From NCBI GenBank assembly GCA_963753545.1, contig CAVWCQ010000008.1, forward strand, positions 310,001 through 374,000: DNA of 64,000 bases, read 5' to 3'. The stretch is from CAVWCQ01 sp963753545. GTDB taxonomy: Bacteria > Chloroflexota > Anaerolineae > Aggregatilineales > Aggregatilineaceae. The translations under genes and the position numbers were made by a program. Below, in pieces: positions 1-8,789 of the stretch (position 1 is its first letter; each line of letters starts with the position of its first letter). Under the pieces are notes generated by a model. The model made no database searches and was not told the DNA's origin. It worked only from the letters and a program-made list of their open reading frames with translations.

Positions 1-1
1 T

Positions 2-1027
2 CTGTACCAGATGCGCACCGATGGCTCCGCGGTACGCACCATGACCCAGCATCAGGGCATTGTCACCATGCCCACCTGGTCCCCCGACAGCAAACGAATC
101 GCCTACCAACTGCGCCACCGCAACAGCTTTGAAGTGTACGTTATCGATACGGATAACGGTTCCGAACGCACGATTGCGGATTTATCGGCGCGGCCCGCCC
201 GCTCGCTGGAATGGTCTCCACGCGGCGATTGGATTGTCTTCAGCGCCTACCGGGGCGGCGTGTACCGCCTTTACCGCATGCGGCCCGATGGCAGCCAGAT
301 CGACTTTATTGCCAGCATTCCCCTGGTCAACGAACAATCCTATTTCTGGTCCCCCGATGGCGAATGGATCGCCCTGTTCTCGCCCGATAAGCAGGACTTG
401 AAAGCCGATCTCTACCGGGTGCGCGTGGATGGCAGCGGCTTGCAGCATCTCACCGATGTCAATTCCAGCGCAGCGACTCTCTCAGTGGGGTGGTCGCCCG
501 ACAGCCAGTGGATATCCTTCACGGGCTATGCCGACAAAAAAGCGTCTTTCTACCGGATGCCAGCCAGCGGCGGCACGGTGCAGAACCTGACGCCGGAACC
601 GCTCTCTCTGCAAGGATTATATCGCCCCGCATGGTCGCCGGATGGGCAGTGGATCGCTTTTCTGTCTTTCCGCGAATATATCTTCGATGTGCATATCATG
701 CGGACCGACGGCAGCGATTTGCAGCGCGTGACCAGCCTTGCAGTCGGCAATGCCTTTGAGGATTTAACGTGGTCGCCCGACAGCAAGTGGCTGATCTTCC
801 GTGCCTACCAGAACGGCAACAGCCATTCCAATATTCTGCGCATCCGTCCCGACGGTACAGGGCTGGAACATCTGACCAGCTCCTTTGCCTACGATGATGA
901 CCCCGTGACATCGCCGCCGATCCACGTGCGTTCGCGCCCCATGAGCGCGCTGCTGTTGGGTCTGTGCAGCGTCGTGGTCGGGATGGCTGTCCGGCCCCAG
1001 CACAACGATCACCGGGCGTCTGCCTGA
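2..1027 (+). CDS. TolB-like beta-propeller protein (5' end outside window)
   Basis: The reading frame is open from the first bases (codons for Leu-Tyr-Gln precede the first ATG at 11, inside a repeat), so the gene starts upstream of the window. The visible part has about six PD40/TolB-type repeats. Each pairs a strand like YRMRPDGS with a WSPDG/WSPDS turn (for example WSPDSKR, WSPRGDW, WSPDGEW). After the last repeat comes a hydrophobic stretch of about 17 residues (MSALLLGLCSVVVGMAV) and a short polar tail, which suggests a C-terminal membrane anchor. Such propellers usually mediate protein interactions at the envelope; no enzymatic function can be assigned. A related secreted protein lies at 50534-51604. 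Confidence 0.8.
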   Translation: MYQMRTDGSAVRTMTQHQGIVTMPTWSPDSKRIAYQLRHRNSFEVYVIDTDNGSERTIADLSARPARSLEWSPRGDWIVFSAYRGGVYRLYRMRPDGSQIDFIASIPLVNEQSYFWSPDGEWIALFSPDKQDLKADLYRVRVDGSGLQHLTDVNSSAATLSVGWSPDSQWISFTGYADKKASFYRMPASGGTVQNLTPEPLSLQGLYRPAWSPDGQWIAFLSFREYIFDVHIMRTDGSDLQRVTSLAVGNAFEDLTWSPDSKWLIFRAYQNGNSHSNILRIRPDGTGLEHLTSSFAYDDDPVTSPPIHVRSRPMSALLLGLCSVVVGMAVRPQHNDHRASA

Positions 1028-1090
1028 CAGCCGCGCCCCAACTCGCCAACCGCCGCTATACTCAGACTGGTCCACAGAATCGGTATCCTA

Positions 1091-1141
1091 CCCCTCTCCA
1101 GCGCAGACTGGAGAGGGGAGTCTCAGCCGTTTTTGCTGAGA
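1091..1141. terminator. Two consecutive hairpins downstream of the TolB-like gene
   Basis: CCCCTCTCCAG/CTGGAGAGGGG forms an 11-bp stem at 1091-1118. TCTCAGC/GCTGAGA forms a second stem around a T-rich loop at 1121-1141. They could end transcription of the TolB-like gene, but no clean T-tract follows. Similar CCCCTCTC hairpins recur near 41362 and 47498, so these may equally be dispersed palindromic repeats. Confidence 0.35.
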
Positions 1142-1232
1142 CGGGGTGAGGTGTCGCCCGCGACCCACAACGTTTATTTCTTTCTCAGAGTGATTGCTTT
1201 TCTCTTGATTTCTTTGCGCTCTTTGCGTTCTT

Positions 1233-1407
1233 TGTAGATCATCGAAAGTCGTGCAATGAACAGTGTTTTCCCCTTCCCCCGCGGCTGCGAAGCAAGCAAG
1301 CTGTGGGGGAAGGGTGGCTGAACATGCTTTTCCGTTCAGCCGGGATGAGGGCCTGCCCGCGATCCGCAACGCTCATTCATCTCACAAAATTGCATTACTT
1401 TCATTGT
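1233..1407. repeat. 175-bp dispersed repeat, copy 1 (inverted copy at 27215-27393)
   Basis: From TGTAGATCATCG to CTTTCATTGT this stretch is nearly identical to the reverse complement of 27215-27393. The only visible differences are a few bases and small indels around the central CCCCCGCG. It contains inverted GGGGAAGG/CCTTCCCC blocks and a GGCTGAAC..GTTCAGCC stem. It sits in the gap before the ABC transporter. The open frames across it are not conserved as a protein start. To its left (about 1193-1232) is a degraded copy of the TTTCACCGCGGAG repeat in reverse orientation. Confidence 0.85.
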
Positions 1408-1461
1408 TTTACTTTTGCGGTGATATTTTGTGTTCTTGTTTTCCGAACCAGGAAGGCATTT

Positions 1462-2385
1462 ATGTCCGTCTACGAGGTCGTAAACCTGACCAAGATATAT
1501 CCAAAGGCGGCTGTTCCGGCGAACGACGGGATCAATCTGACGGTCGAAGAGGGCGAAATCTTCGGCCTGCTGGGGGATAACGGCGCAGGCAAAACGACGC
1601 TGGTACGGCAGTTGGCGAATCTGCTGGCCCCAACGAGCGGTACGATCCGCCTGTTTGGACAGGAACTAACGGCTTCACCCCTCTATTCGCCGGGGCAAAT
1701 CGGCTATATGCCCCAAAACGGTATGGCTCTCAACAACCTCACGGTGGGCGAAACGCTCTATTTTACGGCACATTTACGCGGATTGTCCCGGCAGGATGCC
1801 CGCGCCGAACGGGATCGCCTGCTCGATCTACTCGACCTGGGCACCGTGCGGGATCGCATGGCTCCGCGCATCAGCGGCGGTCAGCGGCGGCTGGCTCTGC
1901 TGGCGGCGACGATGGCGGCCTCTCCGTCTGTGCTGCTGCTCGACGAACCGACCAACGATCTCGATCCGCAGCACCGCCGCCTCGTCTGGGATGTGGTACG
2001 GCAGGCCAACCAGCAGCGCGGCATCACGATTATCCTGGTAACGCACAACGTCATCGAAGCGGAACGGGCGATTGGGCGGGTCGGAATTATGCGCGCCGGG
2101 CGGCTGATCGCGCTGGGACGTCCGGGAGCACTCAAAGCCGAATTGAACAAGCAGCTTCGCCTGGAAATTGTGTTTCCGCCGGGCAGCCCGCCCACCTTGC
2201 CGGAGGGTGCCGCGCCACGCACCGTCGCGCCAGGGCGCTGGCAGCTTTTGATCAACCGGGCCGACGCGCCGCTGTACCTGAACGCGCTGAACGGGACCAG
2301 CACCGTTGAGGACTTTACCCTGAGCACCGCTACGCTGGAAGATTTGGTTCTCTCGCTGGCTGAACCGGGAGCCGAAACACGATGA
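1462..2385 (+). CDS. ABC transporter ATP-binding protein
   Basis: Cytoplasmic ATPase subunit of a probable two-gene ABC-2 type exporter; 307 residues, typical for the family. Visible motifs are the Walker A GDNGAGKTT (about residue 40), the Q-loop region YMPQNG, the signature ISGGQ, the Walker B LLLLDEPTNDLD and the switch His in VTHN. A C-terminal extension of about 90 residues follows. The start at 1462 is preceded by AGGAAGG; the upstream in-frame ATG at 1303 lies inside the dispersed repeat and was not used. The stop overlaps the permease start (ATGA at 2382), showing translational coupling. The substrate is unknown; drug, lipid or antibiotic export is typical of this subgroup. Confidence 0.9.
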   Translation: MSVYEVVNLTKIYPKAAVPANDGINLTVEEGEIFGLLGDNGAGKTTLVRQLANLLAPTSGTIRLFGQELTASPLYSPGQIGYMPQNGMALNNLTVGETLYFTAHLRGLSRQDARAERDRLLDLLDLGTVRDRMAPRISGGQRRLALLAATMAASPSVLLLDEPTNDLDPQHRRLVWDVVRQANQQRGITIILVTHNVIEAERAIGRVGIMRAGRLIALGRPGALKAELNKQLRLEIVFPPGSPPTLPEGAAPRTVAPGRWQLLINRADAPLYLNALNGTSTVEDFTLSTATLEDLVLSLAEPGAETR

Positions 2386-3141
2386 ACCGCCACCACCAAC
2401 CGTTTGCCGTCCAACTATTGAACCTGACGCTGATCCAGCTTGCCAACTGGCGCTGGTCGTGGCGGGGAATGTTGATCACGGCAGTTGTCGCGCCCGTGCT
2501 GACTACTCTCGGCCTGAGCGCGTTTGTTGCCCACAGTGACACCGAGACGCTGGCTTACATCCTGTCCGGCAATCTCGTCATGTCGCTGTTGTTCGGCACG
2601 CTGAATAATGTGGCGGGGCATTTTTCCTATATGCGCATTGTCGGACGTATGGATTTTTTCGCCACGCTGCCCATTTACCGCGTGACTCTGATCATCGCCA
2701 CCGTGTTCGCTTTTCTGGTTCTGGCTCTGCCATCCACGATCGTTGAGTCTCATCCTCGGCGCTCTGATCCTGCACCTCGATCTGCACATCAGCCCGCTGA
2801 TCCTGCTGGTGATTCCCCTGACCGGAATGGCCCTCAGCGCGGTCGGGGCGATTATCGGGCTGGTGATGCGCACGCCGGAAGAGGTCGGGGCGGTCAGCAC
2901 GCTGCTCACTTTCCTGCTGGTCGGCTTCGGCCCGGTGCTCGTCCCGCCGGATCGCCTGCCGGGACCTGTCGAGCAGATCAGTCTGATTTCCCCGGCGACC
3001 TATGCCGCGTCTGCCCTGCGCCAGACGCTGCTCGGCATGCCGGATCGGATTCCGCTGGGCATCGATCTGATCGTGTTGGCGGCGGTGCTGGCCGGATCGT
3101 TGTGGATCGCCGGGATGAAGATGGACTGGCGGCAGAGTTAG
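2382..3141 (+). CDS. ABC-2 type transporter permease (frameshifted)
   Basis: Membrane partner of the preceding ATPase, about 252 residues. The first frame covers 2382 to about 2740 with three hydrophobic segments and the motif LSGNLVMSLLFGT. The frame then shifts by one base near 2740-2743 and continues as SLILGALILHLDLHIS through LLVGFGPVLVPPDRLPGP and SPATYAASALRQTLLG to the stop at 3141. The PxxYAxxALR region before the last membrane segment is typical of ABC-2 permeases. An inserted base near 2742 would explain the break. Given the many similar breaks in this window, a sequence error is more likely than a pseudogene. Confidence 0.75.
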
Positions 3142-3171
3142 GTTCGAAGTCAGTTAGAGGGTCTTGTGCTC

Positions 3172-3345
3172 TTAGAACATCCGTGCTAAAATAGTATTGT
3201 GATCACTGTATCCTTTCTCTGCTTTTCTTTTGAGGGTCAGGGCGTAGGTTAAGAAATGGTTAGGGAGACCCCTCAAAAAATAGTATGCCGAGGATCGCCA
3301 CGAGAAGAAATGGTCAAGAAGTGATCAACTAGCCAATTTCTTCGG
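3172..3345 (+). ncRNA. Putative small RNA element E1 (three-copy family)
   Basis: It lies between two convergent genes. A promoter-like GAACATCCGTGCTAAAAT (-10 TAAAAT at 3187-3192) is followed about 60 bases later by two GGTTA half-sites (3247-3263). Then comes GATCGCCACGAGAAG, ending in GAAGTGATCAACTA (3293-3330). The same order of blocks occurs at 20060-20262 (minus strand) and 21330-21500 (plus strand). GATC..CAC and GTGATC can pair as a hairpin. No open frame is shared by the three copies. An RNA gene is inferred from block conservation, not proven. Confidence 0.35.
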
Positions 3346-3460
3346 CTGACTCGGTTCCGGGATTTCTATTAAGATGTTTATGAAAGGCCCGCAAATACAA
3401 CAAAAATCGAGCCTAAATGATCAAAAAAACCGTCTAGTTGAATTTTGCAGCCCGTCTTTT

Positions 3461-4366
3461 TTACCCCAACGGCTGAATCAACTCGATCCGGTTGCCGAAC
3501 GGGTCGCGGCATTCCAGGCGATCAAAGCCGGGAATCGGAATCGACTCCAACATCGGCACGCTGTGTTGATCCAGCCATTTTCGCCACGCCGCCAGATCGG
3601 TGACCTGATAGGCGAAATGCGCTCGGGTCGCCGCGCGATTGATGCCATCCTCGACGCCAACATGTACCTGCTGATCGCCCACCGCCAGCCAGAATCCGCC
3701 GCGCCCGCCGAGAGAGTCCGGTTTGGGGATTTCCAGCAAGCCGAGCACCTCGCTGTAAAAACGGCGGGCTTCCGCTTCCGCGCCCACCGGGATCGTTACC
3801 ATAACATGATTGAGCCGGGTGATCGAGCCGGGCAGTCCGGGGCGGGGCCGTTCCCAGCCGATCAACCCGTCCGGGCGCAGTCCCAGGCGGCGCATGCCCG
3901 CTTTTTCCAACACGCGGATCGAGGCGGCATTACTGGCTAAACAGTCAGCAGTCACCCGCCTCACGCTCGGCTGGGTGAAGGCCCAGGCAATCAGGCCGCG
4001 TGCTGCTTCAGTGGCGTAGCCTTTCCCCTCGTGTTCGGCGCGCACCCCGTAGCCAATATCAACCGCGCCGCTGGTGTCAGGACGGCCCTTAAAGCCGATG
4101 TCGCCTACAATGCGCGGCTCCTCGCGGCGGACCATCGTCCAGATACCCCAGACCGCCGCCTCCGGATCTTTTTCCACGATCTGGCGGTAGAGCGGCAGAT
4201 AGTCACGCAGATCGGGCGAGAGCCAGTCCTCCGGCACGTTCGCTCCCATCCGGGCCGCTGCCTGCCGCGTATCGCTTTGCAGCAGGCTCACCAGTTCGAG
4301 CGAGAGGGGAATCAGGACCAGCCGTTCGGTGATCACGCGGTTGGGGTCAGAGTGGATGAGTCCCAT
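3461..4366 (-). CDS. GNAT acetyltransferase-VOC (glyoxalase-fold) fusion protein
   Basis: One uninterrupted 301-residue frame. Residues about 10-165 are a RimJ/RimL-type GNAT domain: TERLVLIPL at the start, the acetyl-CoA loop as VRAEHEGKGYATEA, then VTADCLASNAASIRVLEKAGM. Residues about 180-300 are a vicinal-oxygen-chelate domain: LNHVMVTIPVG, FYSEVLGL, HFAYQV, and the closing RDPFGNRIELIQ typical of glyoxalase/bleomycin-resistance folds. The metal site looks incomplete, because the usual ligands are only partly present. Both halves are common alone; the fusion suggests that a small molecule is bound by one domain and acetylated by the other. The substrate cannot be read from sequence. Confidence 0.85.
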   Translation of the reverse strand: MGLIHSDPNRVITERLVLIPLSLELVSLLQSDTRQAAARMGANVPEDWLSPDLRDYLPLYRQIVEKDPEAAVWGIWTMVRREEPRIVGDIGFKGRPDTSGAVDIGYGVRAEHEGKGYATEAARGLIAWAFTQPSVRRVTADCLASNAASIRVLEKAGMRRLGLRPDGLIGWERPRPGLPGSITRLNHVMVTIPVGAEAEARRFYSEVLGLLEIPKPDSLGGRGGFWLAVGDQQVHVGVEDGINRAATRAHFAYQVTDLAAWRKWLDQHSVPMLESIPIPGFDRLECRDPFGNRIELIQPLG

Positions 4367-4591
4367 ACACTGTGCCTTTCAGTTCAGAGTCAGGTTTCAG
4401 CGTAAAATTATCGCACACTTATGCACCACATCAACTGTGTTCGATTTTATGGTGCCGCCCTGCGATATCGCCATTGGGCCGCTGCGGGGTCGTGCACAAT
4501 CCCTGATGACCGGCGAGCAGAGGAATGTGATCGGACTTGAGCATCACCCCGGTCCATAATGGTATACTAGAGGAGGGGGATTCTTTAGTGC

Positions 4592-6475
4592 TTGACTGGG
4601 AACATGTGTATGTCCACTGCGCGCAATGTATCTGAGCCGGCTGCTCAAATCCTGGACACCATCAGTGATGGTTTTTTTGCGCTGGATGACGATCTGGTGG
4701 TGACCTATTTCAATTCTGCCGCTGAGCTGATCTTAGGGCGAAAACGCGATGAGGTGCTTGGCCGCCCTCTGTTTGATTCCTTCCCGGAGGCACGCGGGTC
4801 AATCTTCGAGGAAAAATATACCTGGGCGCTTCGTGAGCGCCAGTTTGTCACGTTTGATACCTATTTTGACGTGCCCCCCTATCGCAACTGGTACGAAGTG
4901 CGGGTTTACCCGCAGCGGCAGGGCATCGCCGTCTACTTTAAGACCGACACCGACCGCAAACTGGCGGCAGAGGCCCTCCGTATGAGCGAGGCGCGCTTCC
5001 GGGCAGCGCAGGAACTCTCGCTGGATGCCTTCACCGTGCTGGAAAGTGTGCGCGATGAGCGAGGAACGATTGTGGACTTTTGCTGGGTCTACGTCAATCC
5101 GGCGGCAGGGCATATTCTGCGCCACCCGCCCGAAGAACTCGTCAACCAGTGTCTGCTCGCGGTGCTGCCGGGAAGCAAAGAGTTGAGTGATCTCTTTGAG
5201 CGTTATGTGCGCGTCGTCGAGACAGGCGAACCTCACGATATTGAACTGCATTACGATTCGGAAGGCATCGAGGGCTGGTTCCGCAATATGGCTGTCAAGC
5301 TGAATGATGGTCTCGCCGTTTCCTTCAGCGATATCACGGAGCGCAAGCGCACCGAAAAGCACCTGCGCCTGCTTGAGACGGTAGCCGCGTCCCTTTCGGC
5401 GGCTATCACTCCCACCCAGGCGACGGAGATCATTATCACGCAGGGATTCTCGGCAATCGGCGCGGCGGCGGGCAGCGTGTTCATCCTCCGTGATCCCTAC
5501 ATCTTTGAATTGGTGAAAAGCGTGGGCTATTCGCCTGAATTGGTTGAATCCTGGAAGCAGATTGACGTGCGCACGGCATCGGCCCCCTTAGCGACAGCGA
5601 TTCGCAACAAGGCCCCCGTTTTTTTGGGATCGTGGGCGGATCGCCAGGGAGAGTATGCGCCGGATCAAACCCGCCCGGTGGATACCGTTCACCAGGCGTG
5701 GGCCGCGCTCCCGCTGATTGTCAATGAACGGGTGATCGGCGGCATTGGCCTCAGTTATACGAAACCCCGTGCTTTTGATGACGAAGAACGCCGTTTTATG
5801 ACGACGTTGGCTCATCACTGCGCTCAGGCCCTGGAGCGAACGCGCCTGACCGAACAGGCGAAAGAACTGGCGGCTACTGCCGAACGGCAGCGGCTGGCGC
5901 GCGATTTGCACGACGCGGTCAGCCAGGTGCTGTTCTCCTCGACGACGATTGCCGAGGCACTTCCTCGCCAATGGGAGCGTGACCCGGAAACCACGTTTGA
6001 TCTGCTGAAACAGGTGGTCGTGTTCAACCGGGCGGCGATGGCTGAAATGCGGACGTTGCTGTTTGAACTGCGCCCGGAATCGATCGAACATACCGACCTG
6101 GGAACGCTGCTCAATTATCTGGTGGATGCCTCGCGAGGCCGCAAGCTGATGGAAGCGACTCTGGTTGTGGAAGGGGAACCCTGCCGCCTGCCGCCCGACG
6201 TGCACATTGCTCTCTACCGGATTGCGCAGGAGAGCATCAATAACATCCTCAAGCACAGCCAGGCAGCCGCCTGTACGGTCCTCCTGTCGCAGGAGGCGGG
6301 CGGTATTGTGCTGTCTGTACGTGACAATGGGCAGGGTTTTGATGTCGGTAAGTTCTCCGGCGGGCTTGGCCTTAGCATCATGCAGGAACGGGCGGAGGCT
6401 ATCGGCGCGAAGCTGACGATTGCCAGCCAACCGGGGGGCGGCACACTGGTCCAGGTCCAGTGGCGGCCCGCGTAG
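4592..6475 (+). CDS. PAS-PAS-GAF sensor histidine kinase (NarL/DesK-type)
   Basis: A 627-residue sensor kinase without obvious membrane segments. A PAS domain (about 15-125: ISDGFFALDDDLVVTYFN) is followed by a second PAS (about 130-255, ending in SFSDITERKRTEKHLR) and a GAF domain (about 265-415). Next is a HisKA_3 dimerisation domain with the phosphoacceptor His440 in RLARDLHDAVSQVLFS. A HATPase domain follows, with N-box QESINN near 546, DNGQGFD near 588 and GGLGLSIMQERA near 591. The TTG at 4592 is chosen because AGGAGGGGG ends 11 bases upstream; ATG codons at 4604 and 4610 are alternatives. No response regulator is adjacent. The receivers at 10573-11010 and 50073-50435 have no output domain, so the kinase is an orphan here. 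Confidence 0.9.
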   Translation: MTGNMCMSTARNVSEPAAQILDTISDGFFALDDDLVVTYFNSAAELILGRKRDEVLGRPLFDSFPEARGSIFEEKYTWALRERQFVTFDTYFDVPPYRNWYEVRVYPQRQGIAVYFKTDTDRKLAAEALRMSEARFRAAQELSLDAFTVLESVRDERGTIVDFCWVYVNPAAGHILRHPPEELVNQCLLAVLPGSKELSDLFERYVRVVETGEPHDIELHYDSEGIEGWFRNMAVKLNDGLAVSFSDITERKRTEKHLRLLETVAASLSAAITPTQATEIIITQGFSAIGAAAGSVFILRDPYIFELVKSVGYSPELVESWKQIDVRTASAPLATAIRNKAPVFLGSWADRQGEYAPDQTRPVDTVHQAWAALPLIVNERVIGGIGLSYTKPRAFDDEERRFMTTLAHHCAQALERTRLTEQAKELAATAERQRLARDLHDAVSQVLFSSTTIAEALPRQWERDPETTFDLLKQVVVFNRAAMAEMRTLLFELRPESIEHTDLGTLLNYLVDASRGRKLMEATLVVEGEPCRLPPDVHIALYRIAQESINNILKHSQAAACTVLLSQEAGGIVLSVRDNGQGFDVGKFSGGLGLSIMQERAEAIGAKLTIASQPGGGTLVQVQWRPA

Positions 6476-6476
6476 G

Positions 6477-7088
6477 CTAGTTTCCTGGTGGCGGGCCAAC
6501 CACGCTAATGATGCCCGTTACCGGGTTCGCGTCCTGCGTCACCACCCAGATAAAATAAACTCCTTTGCTCATATTGGAGAAGGACAGCATATTATTCTCG
6601 GCGGCGGTGGGCGTACACCACCACTGGGCATTCATTAAGTCCCACAGCATCAGGCTGACTGGCTTGCCACGCTGTTTGGTTGGCACAAACTGAATATCGA
6701 CTGCACCTGAATCTTCGACCCAGACCAGCCCCAGCGTAGCCTGCGGGGTTGTATAGCCGCCCAGGCAGCTCCCAGCGGCGTCGATGGCTGTATCCCCACC
6801 AGCAACTACATTACTTTCGTAAAAGCTGGGCGAATAGGTCGGAGCCGCCACATTGATCCCTAACAGCGGATTCACATCAATGCGCAGATCGGCGGCGGAG
6901 CCAGCCAACTCGCCGCGAACACTGGAGCCAGGCAGCCCTGACAAACCGGGCGGCGCTGACTGTCCCGCCACAGTTGGCGTCGGAGATGGATTGCTCTGGG
7001 CGATAGACACAGCAGAAACCGATAAGAGGGCGGCGACAAGAACACACAAACAAACAGCGCTCACGATAAGCCTGTTGTACCGCTGCAT
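6477..7088 (-). CDS. Secreted hypothetical protein
   Basis: 203 residues with an N-terminal signal sequence (LIVSAVCLCVLVAALLSVSA, cleavage plausible after SIA). A Pro/Ser/Thr-rich linker (NPSPTPTVAGQSAPPG) and a compact domain with two cysteines and WWCTPTAAENN follow. The body resembles a small beta-sandwich of the kind that contains pre-peptidase-like folds, but I do not recognise a family. The start at 7088 has AAGGAG eight bases upstream. It begins about 40 bases from the end of the tnpB element, which may have changed its promoter. It converges closely with the histidine kinase (stop at 6475). Confidence 0.7.
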   Translation of the reverse strand: MQRYNRLIVSAVCLCVLVAALLSVSAVSIAQSNPSPTPTVAGQSAPPGLSGLPGSSVRGELAGSAADLRIDVNPLLGINVAAPTYSPSFYESNVVAGGDTAIDAAGSCLGGYTTPQATLGLVWVEDSGAVDIQFVPTKQRGKPVSLMLWDLMNAQWWCTPTAAENNMLSFSNMSKGVYFIWVVTQDANPVTGIISVVGPPPGN

Positions 7089-7127
7089 AGACGGACTCCT
7101 TACTATCCACGTACGGCGGACGTTCTT

Positions 7128-8446
7128 GAGATTGTGACTACTCCCCACGCCTAAAGGCGGGGGCTTCTATCGGACCGGGCCGAAGGCTCGTTAGTCCACG
7201 AGCCAGAATATTTAAAGCAGCGTTTAAATCGCGGTCTATTCTCAGGCCGCAGTGAGGACAGTCGTGGATTCGCACACTCAACGCTTTGGGAACAGTCGCG
7301 CCACAGCCGGAACACAGTTGCGTCGTGCCTCTGGGGTTGACACGCAGTACAACACGCCCGGCGCTCTCAGCCTTGTACGTGGAGAACTGCACGAATTGAG
7401 CCCAGGCCACATCGGCAATATTGCGGTTGATGACTCGCTTCCTGTCCGACTGCATATCCTGGATGTCCAGGTCTTCAAACACCATCACCTGATAGGCATC
7501 CACCAACTGGCGCGACGCCTGATGAGCAAAGTTCGTTCGTCTGTTCGCCGCACGGCGATAGGCATGATTGAGCGCGCGCAGGACGCGGCGTCGCGCCGGG
7601 CTGTCGGTGGCATACCGTTCTTTTTGGCGCTGCAAGCGGGCAATATCCGCCGCGTCCTGTTTCATCCAGCGCTGGCGCTTGATCTGACCCCCGTCCGACA
7701 GGGTGGCGAACGTCTTCAATCCGAGGTCAATGCCCACCACGTGATCGACCAGCGGCAGCGGTTCGGCTGTCGACGGCACACGACAAGCAGGCAGACCAGT
7801 TGCCGACCGTATCGCGGCGGATGGTGACCGTTTTAATGGTTCCTTCAACCGGACGGTGCACTTTCACCCGCACCTGACCGATTTTGGACAGCAAGAGCCG
7901 TTCGCCGTCCAGCCGAACGCCGTTCCCATACTGGGGATAGGTGACGCTGTCGTACCACCCGCGCCCCTTAAAACGGGGGTAGCCCGCCGTCTCCCCCGCT
8001 TTGACGCGGCGGAAGAAAGCTTGAAAAGCGAGGTCAACACGCTTGCATGCCTCTTGCAGACTTTGCGAAAAGGCGTGGTTGAGGAAGGGTTGTTCGGTTT
8101 TCCAACCCGGGATCAGGTTGATGGTATCAAAACAGCTAAGGGTTTCGTGGTTCATCTCCCAGGCCTCGCGGCGTACCTCCAGGGTCGTGTTGTACACCCA
8201 GCGACAGGCGTCCAACGCGCGCAGCAAAGCACTCCGCTGGGCCGCCGTGGGCAGCAGTCGATACTTGAAAGTCCGGGTAAGCATCAGCCCTCCCAACAGC
8301 ACCCCCCACCGAAACTTGCGTCTTGCTGAGGTACGTCCAGGCGGTAGGGTGCGCTGGACGCAAGCAGACCCTTCCTATCCTACCTCATCTTTCTTTCCGA
8401 TTACAAAAGGCACGCCTTCTATCCTCACCGCTAAAGCGGGAGGTTT
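7128..8446 (-). mobile_element. IS200/IS605-type element carrying only tnpB
   Basis: The tnpB frame is flanked by subterminal hairpins of the type found at IS200/IS605 ends. On the minus strand CCCCGCCTTTAGGCGTGGGG (7143-7163) overlaps the tnpB stop, and CCTCCCGCTTTAGCGGTGAGG (8423-8443) lies upstream of the gene. No tnpA (Y1 transposase) frame is present, so movement would need TnpA in trans. Exact cleavage sites cannot be set from one copy. In this family the right end also encodes the guide omega-RNA, which would lie over the 3' part of tnpB near 7128-7300. Confidence 0.75.
7138..8284 (-). CDS. tnpB: TnpB RNA-guided nuclease (frameshifted)
   Basis: The N-terminal frame (8284 to about 7780) begins MLTRTFKYRLLPTAAQ and carries the OrfB helix-turn-helix region (LDACRWVYNTTLE) and PRFKGRGWYDSVTYPQ. 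The RuvC half is in another frame down to 7138: GIDLGLKTFATLSDGG (first Asp), VFEDLDIQDMQ (Glu), the zinc ribbon CSGCG..CPHCG, and DRDLNAALNILARG (last Asp). All catalytic residues are present. The join lies near 7770-7800 and needs a one-base change. Known TnpB proteins are RNA-guided DNA endonucleases that help keep the element in the genome. Whether this copy is intact depends on whether the frameshift is real. Confidence 0.85.
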
Positions 8447-8596
8447 TACGGCGCTTTCTCGATAAGATGCGGGCCTTTTTCATGGGACTTCTCCTTGCAT
8501 CAGTGGGTTTCTAGATTTTTTTATTGCCAGGGGAGGCCCCCTGCACAATATCTTTGGCGGAGGAGTTGTAGAGATGCTTCTGTACAAGAGAAAAGC

Positions 8597-8630
8597 GAAA
8601 AACAGATTTCACCGCGGAGAAAAGCAAAAG
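8597..8630 (+). repeat. TTTCACCGCGGAG repeat, short copy
   Basis: ACAGATTTCACCGCGGAGAAA followed by GCAAAAG is a single short member of the repeat that recurs at 27109-27214, 30372-30425 and 35379-35440. The 8447-8789 gap around it holds a GGGGAGGCCCCC hairpin near 8530 and nothing else recognisable. Confidence 0.6.
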
Positions 8631-8789
8631 CGAGCGATCCATCGGATCGTCATTCAGATCGGAGTTTACACCTTTCCGCAAGGGGAGAGTCAAGGGGCTT
8701 AGAGGTTACGAGTGACACTTGTAAGTAATTTGACATACCCTAAAATAATGATTGTTATTCGCGCACATCTCACAACCGGGGGGACACCA

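Noticed and set aside
1303..1461. Upstream start of the ABC ATPase at 1303
   Set aside because: The extra 53 residues are encoded by the dispersed repeat, and a good ribosome site precedes 1462.
2743..3141. Separate short permease gene starting at TTG 2743
   Set aside because: It is the continuation of the same membrane protein; no ribosome site, and the joined length fits a single ABC-2 permease.
8423..8443. Second tnpA gene upstream of tnpB
   Set aside because: Only the end hairpin is present; no frame with the HUH and Tyr motifs of Y1 transposases exists between 8300 and 8790.
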